This document shows, piece after piece, positions 32,277 to 42,112 of a DNA stretch of 64,000 nt; positions within the stretch are counted from its first letter, which is position 1; each line of letters starts with the position of its first letter. Both the position numbers and the translations under genes were made by a program. Under the pieces are notes generated by a model, which saw only the letters and a program-made list of their open reading frames with translations, was not told where the DNA came from and made no database searches. The DNA comes from Parasedimentitalea psychrophila (GTDB taxonomy: Bacteria; Pseudomonadota; Alphaproteobacteria; Rhodobacterales; Rhodobacteraceae): the NCBI RefSeq assembly GCF_030285785.1, contig NZ_CP127247.1, positions 1,759,501 through 1,823,500 of the forward strand, in the 5' to 3' direction.

Positions 32277-33410
32277 TTATTTTGGCATTGGATTGGTGGA
32301 CTTGTTGTAGGGTTTCCAGTTGCTGATCTCGGGGTAATACATCCGTCGCCAGTGCCGCACACGAGGGTTCATGATGCGGCGCCACAGGGGCGGGATCATC
32401 GCGGCCACCGTCATCACCGGATAGCCATAGGGCAGCTGCGGCGCATCGCGGGTGGTGTGGTTTTGCAGCAGCGGAAACCGGCGATCGGGTTTGTAGTGGT
32501 GGTCCGAGTGGCGCTGCAGGTTGATCAGCAGCCAGTTTGATGCCTTATGCGCCGCGTTCCAGGAATGGCGCGGTTGCACATGTTCGTATTTGCCCTCGCC
32601 CAGGTGTTTGCGGGTCAGCCCGTAATGCTCGACATAATTCACCAGTTCCAACTGCCAGATCGCCACCCCTGCCTGCACCAGAAACAGCCCCACCCCAACC
32701 CAGCCGCCGAGCAGGAACGCCAGCAGCAGCATGGCGGCCTGCAACCCCCAATAGCGGAAAAACGGGTTGGACAGGTCGCTCCACGGCAGCTCCTTGCGCG
32801 CCAGCATCGCCTTTTCCGCGTTGAACGACGAATGCAGGCTTTGTTGCAGCACCCGCGGGTAAAACCGAAAAAATCCTTCGTTATAGCGAGCGGTCACCGG
32901 ATCACGCGGGGTGCCCACATAGCGATGATGCACCAGCAGATGCTCAGAGCGGAAATGCGAATACAGCACCATCGCCAGCAGGATATCCCCCAGCCCACGC
33001 TCGATCCGGTTTTTCTGGTGCATCAATTCATGGCTGTAGGTGATGCCGATGGTGCCCGACAGCACGCCAACGCCAAAGAACACCCCGAATTTGCCCAGCC
33101 CTGACAGATGCTCGGCGCGGGTCACGTACCAGATCAGCCCATAAATCATCACAAATTGCAGCGGCACCCAGGCCGAGGTCAGGGCCCGGTACCAAGTCAG
33201 ATCCTCGTCCGGGGTCTGCGGGTCGGCGTTTTCCCGGTTGAGCCCAAAGATGCCGTCGAGAATGGTGAACAGATACCAGGTTACCAGCGGTGCCAGCAGC
33301 AGGGTCCAGCCGCCATTGGTGGCTCCGATCAAGACCAGCGGCGGCAGCAGAAATGACATCCAGAACGGCAGTGCGCTTTGCCAGCGGGCCAGGGTATGCG
33401 AGGCAATCAT
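32277..33410 (-). CDS. alkB: Alkane 1-monooxygenase (AlkB-type)
   Basis: A 377-residue integral-membrane non-haem di-iron hydroxylase. All histidine boxes are present: HELMH, HLLVHHRYVGTP, the alkane-hydroxylase block NYVEHYGL and LQRHSDHHYKPDRR. Five to six membrane segments surround them. The enzyme would oxidise medium-chain alkanes or fatty-acyl groups at the terminal carbon with rubredoxin as electron donor. No rubredoxin or alkane regulator is adjacent. It lies 70 bases after the mutY stop on the same strand. Confidence 0.92.
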   Translation of the reverse strand: MIASHTLARWQSALPFWMSFLLPPLVLIGATNGGWTLLLAPLVTWYLFTILDGIFGLNRENADPQTPDEDLTWYRALTSAWVPLQFVMIYGLIWYVTRAEHLSGLGKFGVFFGVGVLSGTIGITYSHELMHQKNRIERGLGDILLAMVLYSHFRSEHLLVHHRYVGTPRDPVTARYNEGFFRFYPRVLQQSLHSSFNAEKAMLARKELPWSDLSNPFFRYWGLQAAMLLLAFLLGGWVGVGLFLVQAGVAIWQLELVNYVEHYGLTRKHLGEGKYEHVQPRHSWNAAHKASNWLLINLQRHSDHHYKPDRRFPLLQNHTTRDAPQLPYGYPVMTVAAMIPPLWRRIMNPRVRHWRRMYYPEISNWKPYNKSTNPMPK

Positions 33411-33479
33411 CGGGCAACTCCAAGTCTGTCAGCATGAATTATGCGAATCTTACGTCGAATTTCTTAACAACCCAAGCGG

Positions 33480-34559
33480 TTACTGTCCTTGCCACAGATC
33501 AAAGGCCTTGCGCATCACCGTGGGCAGATCGGAGGGGCGAAAGTCATCGACAGAAACGCGGAGCTGCCCGGCCGCAGGGCTATGCTGCCTTGGCAGGTCA
33601 GTCACCATCACCTGCAAGATCAGGTGGAAATGGGTGAAACTATGGCGCACCTCAGCCCCGAGGCTCTGCCAATCGGAAGCAAACGGAGGCTCTGGCGCGG
33701 CGGTCTCGCACCATTCAGAGCCCGGCCAGCCCAGCATGCCGCCCAGTAGCCCCTTGTCGGGGCGGCGCTCCAGCAGCCAGTCCCCATTGGCGGCCCGGGC
33801 CAGATAGACAAAACCGCGTCGGGTTGGTTTTGGCTTCTTCGGGGTTTTCCGGGGCAGTGCCTGCGCGGTGCCTGCGCTGCGGGCCAGACAGGGCGCGCGC
33901 CAGGGGCAGATGCCACAGGCCGGAGATTTGGGAGAACAAATGGTGGCGCCTAGATCCATCACCGCCTGCGCATAGTCACCGGGACGGCGGTCCGGGGTCA
34001 ATGCCGCGGCCAGCGTCTTTAGCTGCGGCTTGGACCCCGGCAATGGCGCATCAATATTATACAGCCGCGCCATCACCCGTTCGACATTTCCATCCAGAAC
34101 GGTTTCCGGCAGGTCATAGGCGATTGAGGATATGGCGGCGGCGGTATAGGGTCCGATGCCCGGCAGCTTCAGCAACCCGTCGTAGGTCGTTGGAAACACC
34201 CCGGCCTGTTCATTGGCAATCACCCGGGCGCATTTCAGCAGGTTGCGGGCGCGGGCGTAATAGCCCAGCCCGGCCCACTCTCCCATCACCGCGCCATCTT
34301 CGGCGGCGGCCAGATCCTGAACTGTCGGCCAGCGGGCGGTAAAGCGGTGAAAATAGTCTTTGACCGCCGCCACCGTGGTTTGCTGCAACATGACCTCGGA
34401 CAACCAGATGCGATAGGGGTCGGGCGCAACACCGCCCGCGCGCTCGGCCGGGCTGACCCGCCAGGGCAGCGGGCGTGCGTTCACATCATACCAGGTCAGG
34501 ATCTGATCACTCAGCCCTACTGCCTCGTCGTTCTGGGCACAATCGTTCAGGTCACGCAT
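33480..34559 (-). CDS. mutY: A/G-specific adenine glycosylase MutY
   Basis: Removes adenine mispaired with 8-oxoguanine. The 359-residue protein has the family start LPWR, VMLQQT, the helix-hairpin-helix LPGIGPYTAAA, the catalytic Asp in MDLGATIC, the [4Fe-4S] cysteines in CSPKSPACGICPWRAPC, and a C-terminal NUDIX-like domain (GFVYLARAANGDWLLERRP). It is divergent from the dciA-like gene, with 78 bases between. Confidence 0.95.
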   Translation of the reverse strand: MRDLNDCAQNDEAVGLSDQILTWYDVNARPLPWRVSPAERAGGVAPDPYRIWLSEVMLQQTTVAAVKDYFHRFTARWPTVQDLAAAEDGAVMGEWAGLGYYARARNLLKCARVIANEQAGVFPTTYDGLLKLPGIGPYTAAAISSIAYDLPETVLDGNVERVMARLYNIDAPLPGSKPQLKTLAAALTPDRRPGDYAQAVMDLGATICSPKSPACGICPWRAPCLARSAGTAQALPRKTPKKPKPTRRGFVYLARAANGDWLLERRPDKGLLGGMLGWPGSEWCETAAPEPPFASDWQSLGAEVRHSFTHFHLILQVMVTDLPRQHSPAAGQLRVSVDDFRPSDLPTVMRKAFDLWQGQ

Positions 34560-34637
34560 TCTTTACCCCTTGTGCGGTGGTTTTGCTGGTTCCCGCCTCT
34601 GCGGTCTTTACAATAGGGGCAACAGTCACGCAAAACC

Positions 34638-35168
34638 ATGGTCATGGCATATCGACGTTCCTCCACGCGCGGTTTTAAACGCACCGTTTCCCTGCTCAAC
34701 GAGCAGATCCGTAAAACCGGCGAGAGCCGTGGTTTTGCGGTGTCGCGGCTATTGACCCATTGGGCCGAGATCGCAGGTGCGGATATCGCCGCCATCGCCC
34801 GGCCGGTCAATGTGGGCTATGGGCGCGGTGGCTTGGGCGCGACGCTGACGGTGCTGACCACCGGGGCGCAGGCGCCGATGCTGGAAATGCAAAAGGAACG
34901 TCTGCGCGAGAAGGTGAACGCGGTTTATGGCTACAATGCCATTTCCAAGGTGCGGATCACCCAAACCGCCCCAACCGGGTTTGCCGATGGACAGGTGCAG
35001 TTTCAATATGCCCCCGTTGAGCGGGCAAAAATCAAACCGGACCCGCTGGCGGTGGCCGAGGCGGCCAAGGCGGCGACCGGAGTTGAAAGTGATGAATTGC
35101 GCCAAGCGCTTGAGCGGCTGGGGCAAAATGTTTTGAGCAATAATAAAACCCAAGGAAAGGGGACTTAA
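34638..35168 (+). CDS. dciA: DUF721 (DciA-like) protein
   Basis: A 176-residue protein with the DUF721 core: a helical N terminus (RGFAVSRLLTHWAEIAG) and a KH-like segment LTVLTTGAQAPMLEMQKERLREKVNAVYGYNAISKVRI. DciA proteins load or operate the replicative helicase DnaB in bacteria lacking DnaC. The C-terminal tail is variable. ATG 34638 or 34644 could be the start. The stop codon overlaps the following dsbA-like gene by one base. Confidence 0.82.
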   Translation: MVMAYRRSSTRGFKRTVSLLNEQIRKTGESRGFAVSRLLTHWAEIAGADIAAIARPVNVGYGRGGLGATLTVLTTGAQAPMLEMQKERLREKVNAVYGYNAISKVRITQTAPTGFADGQVQFQYAPVERAKIKPDPLAVAEAAKAATGVESDELRQALERLGQNVLSNNKTQGKGT

Positions 35169-35842
35169 TGGCCCGTTTGATGTCTGGTGTTCTTGCTGCG
35201 GTTGCAGTGGTTGCGGGGGGCTATGCCCTAATGGGGGCAAAGTCGCCCGGTACCGTGCCCGCGCTGCCGTTTGTAGGGGCCGCCACCGCGCAAGAGGCAG
35301 CTGAGGTTGATACCTCATCCATCACCGAGATGGTCATGGGTGCCGAAGATGCGCCGGTTACGCTGATTGAATATGCGTCTTATACCTGCCCGCATTGTGC
35401 CAGTTTCCACTCCGGCGCCTATCAGCAGCTGAAGGCGGATTATATCGACACCGGAAAGGTCAAATTCATTTACCGTGAGGTCTATTTTGATCGCTATGGG
35501 CTGTGGGCCTCGATGATCGCACGCTGTGCGGGCCCCGAGAAGTTCTTTGGTATTTCTGACCTGATCTATTCCGGCCAGTCCACTTGGTCACGGGCCGGCG
35601 GCGCCTCTGAGATCGTCGATGAGCTGCGCAAAATCGGTCGTCTGGCCGGGATCGAAAACGATCAGCTTGAGGCCTGCCTGGCGGATGGTGACAAAGCGCA
35701 GTCTCTGGTCAGCTGGTACCAGGAAAACGCCGAGGCGGATGGAATTCAGTCGACCCCGTCGTTCATCCTGAATGGCACTGCCGTTGCCAACCAGGGATAT
35801 GATTCCTTCAAGGCGTTGATCGACGCCGAGCTGGAAGGCTGA
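35168..35842 (+). CDS. DsbA-family thioredoxin-like disulfide protein
   Basis: A 224-residue exported protein. The N terminus has a hydrophobic anchor or signal (about residues 1-24), followed by TAQEA and the thioredoxin fold with active site C74-P-H-C77 (IEYASYTCPHCASFH) and the cis-proline region QSTPSFILNG. It would oxidise or isomerise disulfides in the periplasm. It is co-transcribed with the dciA-like gene (overlap at 35168) and ends at a bidirectional-type hairpin facing lpxK. Confidence 0.9.
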   Translation: MARLMSGVLAAVAVVAGGYALMGAKSPGTVPALPFVGAATAQEAAEVDTSSITEMVMGAEDAPVTLIEYASYTCPHCASFHSGAYQQLKADYIDTGKVKFIYREVYFDRYGLWASMIARCAGPEKFFGISDLIYSGQSTWSRAGGASEIVDELRKIGRLAGIENDQLEACLADGDKAQSLVSWYQENAEADGIQSTPSFILNGTAVANQGYDSFKALIDAELEG

Positions 35843-35850
35843 GTGCATTT

Positions 35851-35874
35851 GGCCCGGCGTTTGCGCGCCGGGCC
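35851..35874. terminator. Hairpin between dsbA-like gene and lpxK
   Basis: Nine-base perfect arms (35851-35859, 35866-35874) with a six-base loop lie between convergent genes, followed by TATGTTTTGG on the + strand. It probably terminates the + strand operon. Confidence 0.65.
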
Positions 35875-35892
35875 TATGTTTTGGCCGGGCCC

Positions 35893-36903
35893 CTATGCCT
35901 TGGACGGTATTGGAGCTGATCTGAGCAGGATCTGGCGCAGCTCATTGTCTTGTGCAATCTGCAACCGGACCGGCAGGGTGATCACCTTGCTGCGGAAACT
36001 GTCCGGCAGCCGCACCGCGTCTTTTTCGGTGGTCACCAACTGCGCCCCCAGAACTGTGGCTTCTGCTTCCAACCGGGCCATCAAGGCCGGCGACAATGGC
36101 TGATGATCCTCCAGCGCTTCGGCGCGGCGGATGTCGGCGCCAAGCGCCTTTAGCGTCTCAAAGAATTTCTGCGGATGACCGATGCCGGCAAAGGCCAGAA
36201 CCTTGCTGCCCTCCCACGGCATACCGGTTTCCAGTGGCTGCACCGCGCCGGTGAAATGCGGCAGCCCTTGCAATCTGTGCTGCCATAACGCGGCAAAGCT
36301 GGCCTGCGCCGTGTCGGCGCCAAGCGACAGTACCAGATCGGCGCGTTTCAGCCCCACATCCACGGTTTCGCGCAACGGCCCGGCGGGCAGGCAGCGGCCG
36401 TTGCCAAATCCGCGCTGGGCATCGACCACGATGATTGACAGATCCTTGGCCACTGCGGGGTTCTGAAAGCCGTCATCCAGCACAATCACCGTGGCGCCAC
36501 TGGCCGCAGCGGCGCGGGCTCCGGCGGCGCGGTCGCGGGCCACCCAGACCTTGCAAAAGGCGGCCAGCAGCAGCGGCTCGTCGCCGGTGTGTTCAGCGCT
36601 GTGTTGTCTGGGATCAACCTGCACCGGCCCCCGCAGAGAGCCGCCGTAGCCGCGACTGACCACATGGGGCTGATGGCCCATATCGCGCAGCGCCTCCAGC
36701 AGCCATATCACTGTCGGTGTTTTGCCGGTGCCCCCGGCATTCAGGTTGCCGACGCAGATCACCGGAACACCGGCATCAATCGGCTCCCCCTTGGCCATCC
36801 GGCGCGCCGTGGCACGCCCATAGATCCAACCCAAAGGCGCCAACAGGGTGGCACGCAGGTCAAACGCCCGGGGGGCTTTGTTCCAGAAATCAGGGGGTCG
36901 CAT
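35893..36903 (-). CDS. lpxK: Tetraacyldisaccharide 4'-kinase LpxK
   Basis: Inner-membrane kinase that adds the 4'-phosphate of lipid A. The 336-residue protein has the N-terminal anchor region [15 protein letters not shown], Walker [22 protein letters not shown], and [15 protein letters not shown]. Its start overlaps the end of waaA by 14 bases, so lipid A phosphorylation and Kdo transfer are co-expressed. Confidence 0.95.
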   Translation of the reverse strand: MRPPDFWNKAPRAFDLRATLLAPLGWIYGRATARRMAKGEPIDAGVPVICVGNLNAGGTGKTPTVIWLLEALRDMGHQPHVVSRGYGGSLRGPVQVDPRQHSAEHTGDEPLLLAAFCKVWVARDRAAGARAAAASGATVIVLDDGFQNPAVAKDLSIIVVDAQRGFGNGRCLPAGPLRETVDVGLKRADLVLSLGADTAQASFAALWQHRLQGLPHFTGAVQPLETGMPWEGSKVLAFAGIGHPQKFFETLKALGADIRRAEALEDHQPLSPALMARLEAEATVLGAQLVTTEKDAVRLPDSFRSKVITLPVRLQIAQDNELRQILLRSAPIPSKA

Positions 36904-38110
36904 GGCGAGCCTCGCGCAGGTCCAGCATGTCCTGGATCTTGTCCAGCAAAAGATCCGTCAACTCGGCGCTTTCGGTGACAACCTGCCAGCCGGCAACAGC
37001 CATTTCAGCCGCCTTGTCCGGGGCCGACAGCTGGATGATCTGCACCGCCAATTCGTCCTTTCCCTGCACCTGTTGCGCGGCGCCTGCCGTGGTCAGCCGG
37101 TCATACAGCGGCGCGTGGGGGCCAACATGCGGGCCGTGCAGGATGGCCGATCCCAGCGCTGCGGCACCCATCGGGTTGTGACCGCTTGCGCCTGCCTCCA
37201 GTGTTCCGGCCAGCAGGCTGAGAGGGGCGACGCGGAACCACAGCCCCAGGTCTTCGTCGCAGGTCAGCAAGACTTGTGTATTGTCGTCCAGATCTTCGCC
37301 CGCCTCCCAGTCTGCCCAGCGAAGCCCGGTGTCCTTTAGCGCATCACGGGCCGCGTCCAGATCGGAATACTGCTCGATTGACAGCACCAGCAGCAGGCGG
37401 TGCAACAAGCGCAGGGCATTGCGATGGGCGCCAATTATCGTGTCAATTTCACCCATGCGCGTATGGGCTGACAGCCAGACCTGACGGCTGCCCAAATTGC
37501 CCCGCATGCGGCTTAGCTCGTCCTCGTGATAGGCCGGCAGGGTCGATGACAGGCGTAATCGCGAGGTCAGCGTGATCTTTTCGGCGGCAAGGCTTGAGCG
37601 GCGCAACTGTGCAAAGGCGGCCGGGGAGGGGGTCAATATAACCGAGAACTTGTCCAGCAGCTTGCGACTTTTGTCAGGCAGCCAGCGCCGCCCTCGGGCC
37701 GGCAGCTCGTCCGCCTCGATGTCGATGAGCAGCGCATTAATACCGCGCTCGCTACAGGCCCGCATCAACACCGGCCGCAGATTGCCGCCGGTCCAAAGAC
37801 AGATGTCCGGGCGCCAGTGATTGAGAAAGCTGCGCACATCCGCAGGTTGGTCGGCGGGCAGCTCTCCGATCACCGGATCATAGCCGTCGGGGGTCGGCAA
37901 AGGGGTCAGGTCGGGTTCGCAGGTCAGGATCAGAGACAGATCCGGTCGCATCATTTTCAACCGCTGCCCCAGATCGCCAAGCGCAAAAAAACGCTCGGTG
38001 CTGGTGGCATGGGCCCAGATAAGCTCGCCCTTTGGCCGCGGCGGCCAGGCGTCGACGGCGGCTGACTTGCGCCATGGTTTGGCCCGTGTAGAGGGTGAGG
38101 GGAGACCCAT
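36890..38110 (-). CDS. waaA: 3-Deoxy-D-manno-octulosonic acid transferase WaaA
   Basis: Transfers Kdo to lipid IVA. The 406-residue sequence has the glycosyltransferase-N start ([21 protein letters not shown]), [35 protein letters not shown] and the [22 protein letters not shown] block of the donor domain. It lacks the clear N-terminal membrane helix found in E. coli WaaA, as in some alphaproteobacterial copies, and several motifs are divergent. It is followed by the overlapping lpxK. Confidence 0.88.
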   Translation of the reverse strand: MGLPSPSTRAKPWRKSAAVDAWPPRPKGELIWAHATSTERFFALGDLGQRLKMMRPDLSLILTCEPDLTPLPTPDGYDPVIGELPADQPADVRSFLNHWRPDICLWTGGNLRPVLMRACSERGINALLIDIEADELPARGRRWLPDKSRKLLDKFSVILTPSPAAFAQLRRSSLAAEKITLTSRLRLSSTLPAYHEDELSRMRGNLGSRQVWLSAHTRMGEIDTIIGAHRNALRLLHRLLLVLSIEQYSDLDAARDALKDTGLRWADWEAGEDLDDNTQVLLTCDEDLGLWFRVAPLSLLAGTLEAGASGHNPMGAAALGSAILHGPHVGPHAPLYDRLTTAGAAQQVQGKDELAVQIIQLSAPDKAAEMAVAGWQVVTESAELTDLLLDKIQDMLDLREARHATP

Positions 38111-38182
38111 ATAAATTTGCCTAGATGTTGCGGATCAGCGCCAACCTACGCCTTTGGCAAGGCAGGTCAAGCGCCGCCCGAG

Positions 38183-38971
38183 CTATGGGGTGGGGGTGGA
38201 AAGTGCGGCAATCAGGGCGCGGTGCAAGTCCACATTGGCCGCAACCACGCCGTTCAACTGTGGCTGCGGGTTGTTGAACCTCAGCGGCAGGCCCGCGCGG
38301 TCCGAGATATGGCCGCCTGCCTCGCGCAGGATCAGGTCGCCGGCCGCAATGTCCCATTCCCAGCTGGGCCGCAGGGTCAACATGGCGTCAAACCCACCAT
38401 CGGCCACCTTGGCCATGCGATAGGCCAGCGAGGGCCGGTGACTTCGGTTAAAGCCGGGCGCCACCCCGTCTTGCCAATGATGCGGCTCCAGTATTGGCCG
38501 GGCCGCCAGAACCTCGGCCGAGCTCAGCTCGGTCAGGGTGGAGGTGCGGATCAGCGCGCCATTGCATCGGGCCCCCTGGCCGCTGGCCGCCGTATAGAGC
38601 AAATCCCGCTGCGGCAGGTAGATCACCGCCGCCGTCACCACGCCTTTTTCCGCCACTGCCAAGGCATGCGCCCAGGTGCGCGACCCGGCGGCAAAACTGC
38701 GGGTGCCGTCGATCGGGTCGATGATAAACACCCGGTCTCTGGACAATCGGTCTGCACTGTCCTCGGTTTCCTCAGAAAGCCAGCCATAATCGGGACGCGC
38801 CTTGGGCAGCATGTCCTCCAGCATGGCATTGACCGCCAGGTCGGCCTCGGTCACCGGGCCAGCCCCGTCGGGTTTGTCCCAGCGCTTGGCCTCGGGGCCA
38901 CTGAATTGTGTTGCGATCTTGCCCGCCCGCTGTGCTGCGTCGATCAGCAGGTCCAGGTCACTTGCCGGCAA
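38183..38971 (-). CDS. cysQ: Inositol monophosphatase family protein, probable 3'(2'),5'-bisphosphate nucleotidase CysQ
   Basis: A 262-residue Mg-dependent phosphatase. Metal-site motifs are present: GWLSEETED, FIIDPIDGTRSFAAG and WEWDIAAGDLILREAGG. The CysQ branch recycles PAP from sulfate assimilation. The only credible start is TTG at 38971 (after GAAGG), since the next in-frame ATG is far inside the conserved N terminus. It overlaps the 3' end of pmbA by 14 bases. Confidence 0.85.
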   Translation of the reverse strand: MPASDLDLLIDAAQRAGKIATQFSGPEAKRWDKPDGAGPVTEADLAVNAMLEDMLPKARPDYGWLSEETEDSADRLSRDRVFIIDPIDGTRSFAAGSRTWAHALAVAEKGVVTAAVIYLPQRDLLYTAASGQGARCNGALIRTSTLTELSSAEVLAARPILEPHHWQDGVAPGFNRSHRPSLAYRMAKVADGGFDAMLTLRPSWEWDIAAGDLILREAGGHISDRAGLPLRFNNPQPQLNGVVAANVDLHRALIAALSTPTP

Positions 38972-40304
38972 GGGTCATGCCTTCGATCAACAGCGACGGC
39001 ACCACCCGCGACAGATAGCTGCGCGCGTCATTGGCCGGGATGATGCGCATCAGCATGTCGCGCAGATTGCCAGCGATGGTGCATTCATTGACCGGATAGC
39101 AGATCTCGCCGTTTTCAACCCAGAACCCCGATGCGCCGCGCGAATAATCGCCGTTGTTGGGGTTGATGGTGGAGCCGATCATCGAGGTGACCAGCAAGCC
39201 GCTGCCCATGGAGCGGATCAGCTCCTGGCGCGATTGGTCGCCGGGTGTCAGTTCAATGTTCCAGTTTGACGGTGACGGCACCGAGCCGATACCGCGCACC
39301 GCGTTGCCACTGCTTTCCAGCCCCAGCTTGCGGGCCGAGGCCAGATCCAGGGTCCAGCCGGTCAACCTGCCGTCCTCGACAATGGCGCGGCGGTGGGTGG
39401 CCAGACCTTCACCGTCAAAGGGGCGGGATCCGGCGATGCGGGGGCGGAACGGGTCTTCGATCACCGACAGGTTTGTCGGCAGCACCTGTTCGCCCATACT
39501 GTCCTTGAGCCAGGATGAGCCGCGCGCAATCATCGCTCCGTTGGCCGCAGACAGCAGGTGGCCAATCAGCGAGGACGAGATGCGTTCGTCGAACAGCACC
39601 GGATAGCTGCCGGTGTCGGGCTTGCGCGCCTGCAGCCGTTCAACGGCGCGTTGGCCGGCGGTGCGGCCGATTTCGTCAGCGGAGCGCATGTCACTGTGAA
39701 AGGTCCGCGAATCGCCGTCGTGGTCGCGTTCCATGCCGCTGCCAGTACCCGCAATGCCAACGCAGGACAGCGACCGGCTGCTGCGGCGGTAGCCGCCGGA
39801 AAATCCGTTTGATGCGGCCAGATGAACCGTGTGGGTGCCATAGCCGGCCCCTGCCGATTGCACCTGAGAGATACCCTCAATCGCCTGACAGGCGGCTTCT
39901 GCCGCCAGCGCATCCTGTTTCAGGGTCTCGGGGGCGGGCTCGGGCGCGCTATCCTCCAGCTCAAACGCCGCCATGTCCCAGCTTTTGATCAGTTGCGAAG
40001 GGTCAGCAAGGCCGGCATAGGGGTCCTCGGGGGCCTCACGCGCCATCGCCACTGCCCGTTCCGCCATCGCAATCAGCGTTTCGGGGCGCATATCAGACGA
40101 CGACACCAGCGCCTGTTGGCGGCCGACAAAAACCCGCAGCCCCAGATCGGTGCCTTCCGAGCGTTCGGCATGTTCCAACGCGCCTTCGCGTACTTCGATC
40201 GAGACCGACTGGCCTTCGGCGGCCATCGCATCTGCGCCATCCGCGCCGGCCGCAATGGCTGCATCAATCAGGGCATGGCAGAGCGATTCTGGGGATTGGG
40301 TCAT
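38958..40304 (-). CDS. pmbA: TldD/PmbA-family metallopeptidase homologue PmbA
   Basis: A 448-residue protein of the PmbA/TldE branch, which works with TldD in peptide maturation and antitoxin turnover. Typical segments are GLRVFVGRQQALVSSSD, the GYRRSSRSLS region, LFDERISSSLIGHLLSA and the C-terminal LLVTSMIGSTINPNNGDYSRGASGFWVENGEI. The PmbA half lacks the HExxxH zinc motif of TldD, as expected. No tldD is in the window. It overlaps cysQ at its end. Confidence 0.92.
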   Translation of the reverse strand: MTQSPESLCHALIDAAIAAGADGADAMAAEGQSVSIEVREGALEHAERSEGTDLGLRVFVGRQQALVSSSDMRPETLIAMAERAVAMAREAPEDPYAGLADPSQLIKSWDMAAFELEDSAPEPAPETLKQDALAAEAACQAIEGISQVQSAGAGYGTHTVHLAASNGFSGGYRRSSRSLSCVGIAGTGSGMERDHDGDSRTFHSDMRSADEIGRTAGQRAVERLQARKPDTGSYPVLFDERISSSLIGHLLSAANGAMIARGSSWLKDSMGEQVLPTNLSVIEDPFRPRIAGSRPFDGEGLATHRRAIVEDGRLTGWTLDLASARKLGLESSGNAVRGIGSVPSPSNWNIELTPGDQSRQELIRSMGSGLLVTSMIGSTINPNNGDYSRGASGFWVENGEICYPVNECTIAGNLRDMLMRIIPANDARSYLSRVVPSLLIEGMTLAGK

Positions 40305-40386
40305 GGGTACCTACTGAGATGATCTGGCTGCGGGGGTCTGCAAGCGACCCTACCAGCGCGCCGGGGCCGTGCAAAGGTGACAATGG

Positions 40387-40413
40387 TAAAAGGGGCTGCT
40401 GTGGGCAGCCCCT
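40387..40413 (-). terminator. Terminator of the first DUF2125 gene
   Basis: Nine-base arms (40391-40399, 40405-40413) with a five-base loop. Read on the minus strand the stem is followed by TTTTACC, an intrinsic terminator 24 bases after the stop at 40437. Confidence 0.75.
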
Positions 40414-40436
40414 CTCTGCTCCGGTGGACGATGCGC

Positions 40437-41975
40437 CTATTTGAGGCGCTGACCGTTGGCCGATATCTGGCCGTCCTCGGTGATTTCCAGTTTCGAGCTC
40501 AGCGTGTCGTCGCCGTCTCCTGCAACAGTGAACATCCCCATCATCATCCGCGCGCCCATGGCGTCGGACTCTTCGACCAAACCCATTTCGACCAGCCTGT
40601 CGATCAGCGCGTTGGCGCCGGTGATTTGCAGGTCTGCGCTGCCGGATGGCGCGGGCATGCCGTCATAGCTGGTCAGATCATCGTTGTTGAAGGCGAAATT
40701 ACCAGTGCCGGACAGGCTGGCACCCACGGCCGAGATCAGGAATTCTTTGATGGCCAGTGTGTTCAGCTCAATAGGAAGATTGCCCTCGGCCAGTTCCTTC
40801 ATTTCGGTGAAGTTCAGCAGGTCCTGCAACAGGGTTGCCTGACCGGTCAGACCTATCGCCAGGGTTGCCGGGTCACGTTGCAGCACTTCGCTTGGGTCAA
40901 ACATCGACCAGATTTCATCGCCCAGATCCAGACCCTTCAGGCCGAGCGCAAGGGTGAAGTCTTGCGGCTCTCCCGATGCGGAAACCGGCATGCGGAAGTC
41001 GCCGGCCACTTGGTCAATATCAGTCTTGAGCGCCATCGACAGGCCAGCATTGATGAGCACATCCATGCCGATGTCAGATCCTTCAGCGGTGAGCTGTATG
41101 GCCTCTGCATTGGCCGCAAAGGCGCTTGTCGATGAACCGGTTGTGATGGTTTGCGAGGAGACTTGCTCGCCATCCATCACAACGGATTCTTGCGTCGTGC
41201 TGCTGCCGTAGGTCCCTGTTGCTTTGATTGACAGCCCGTCATGCAAAGCGGCGGCCAGGTTCATGATCGACATGCCTCCGGTTGGCAGTGTGATTGTTGA
41301 TTTGCTGACCATCTCGCCGTAAGTGGCTGAGGTGGTGGATACCGCCCCATCCTCGTCTTTGCTGTGCATGGAATAGTCAAAACCCGAGATCACGGATTGG
41401 CCCGCAAGAGTGATAAGGTCACCCTGTGTCCATCGGCTGCTGCCCTGTGCGGCTGAACCCGTGCCGGTCAGAGACAGCTCGACGTTGCTGTTGCCGCCGC
41501 TGGCACCCAAATCCAAGTTCTGCAAAGCAAATGCAAAGCTATCCACGGCGTAGGAAAATGTGATGTCATCCGGGTTTCCCGAGGCGATCACCTCGGCATT
41601 GTCATAGGTGGAAATAATGTTGGCTGAAATCTGATCTGATTTCTTGTCGGGCCCTGTAATGACAAACTTGTAGCTGTGGGTCCCCGCCATATCCATCGAG
41701 ACAGTCCCATCCGCATGGTTGGTATAGGACAATGTGGGGTACAAGATGTCGAGCGAACCTTTGCCGTCGGGGATAAGAAAGTGCAGTTTGGCATCGGTAT
41801 ACAGAACCTTGTTGCCATCGCGCGTGGCTGTCGCGGTCAGCTCACCGCCCACGGTCTGAGCAATGGCCTGATAGCTGGTCCAGATATCGTCAGCGGAGAT
41901 GTCAGCCAGTGCAGGGGCTGCGGTCAGGGCTGCAAAGCCAACAGTGAGCAGGGCGGTGGAATTCTTGAAGCTCAT
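40437..41975 (-). CDS. DUF2125 family exported protein (copy 1)
   Basis: A 512-residue protein with a clear signal peptide (cleavage after APALA, residue 24). The long beta-rich body and the C-terminal block with NNDDLTSYDGMPAPSGSADLQI and the DAMGARMMMGMFTV region identify the DUF2125 family, found mainly in Rhodobacterales. The function is unknown; a surface or periplasmic role is inferred from the signal peptide and strand-rich composition. Copy 2 lies directly upstream on the same strand, and the last about 110 residues are the most similar part. Confidence 0.85.
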   Translation of the reverse strand: MSFKNSTALLTVGFAALTAAPALADISADDIWTSYQAIAQTVGGELTATATRDGNKVLYTDAKLHFLIPDGKGSLDILYPTLSYTNHADGTVSMDMAGTHSYKFVITGPDKKSDQISANIISTYDNAEVIASGNPDDITFSYAVDSFAFALQNLDLGASGGNSNVELSLTGTGSAAQGSSRWTQGDLITLAGQSVISGFDYSMHSKDEDGAVSTTSATYGEMVSKSTITLPTGGMSIMNLAAALHDGLSIKATGTYGSSTTQESVVMDGEQVSSQTITTGSSTSAFAANAEAIQLTAEGSDIGMDVLINAGLSMALKTDIDQVAGDFRMPVSASGEPQDFTLALGLKGLDLGDEIWSMFDPSEVLQRDPATLAIGLTGQATLLQDLLNFTEMKELAEGNLPIELNTLAIKEFLISAVGASLSGTGNFAFNNDDLTSYDGMPAPSGSADLQITGANALIDRLVEMGLVEESDAMGARMMMGMFTVAGDGDDTLSSKLEITEDGQISANGQRLK

Positions 41976-42056
41976 AAACAGCCTTTCAAATGATTTGGTC
42001 AGAACGGGGTAGTGGCAACTAAGCCGCTATGGAGTGTGATTTCAACCAGTAGGCGT

Positions 42057-42088
42057 AAAAAAGGCCGCTCCCCCAAGGGGGAAACGGC
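42057..42088 (-). terminator. Terminator of the second DUF2125 gene
   Basis: GCCG/CGGC and CCCCC/GGGGG arms form a hairpin at 42064-42088, and on the minus strand a run of six Ts follows (42057-42062). It separates the two DUF2125 genes into different transcripts. Confidence 0.7.
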
Positions 42089-42112
42089 TTCAACTTTTAG
42101 TTATTTCAGCGC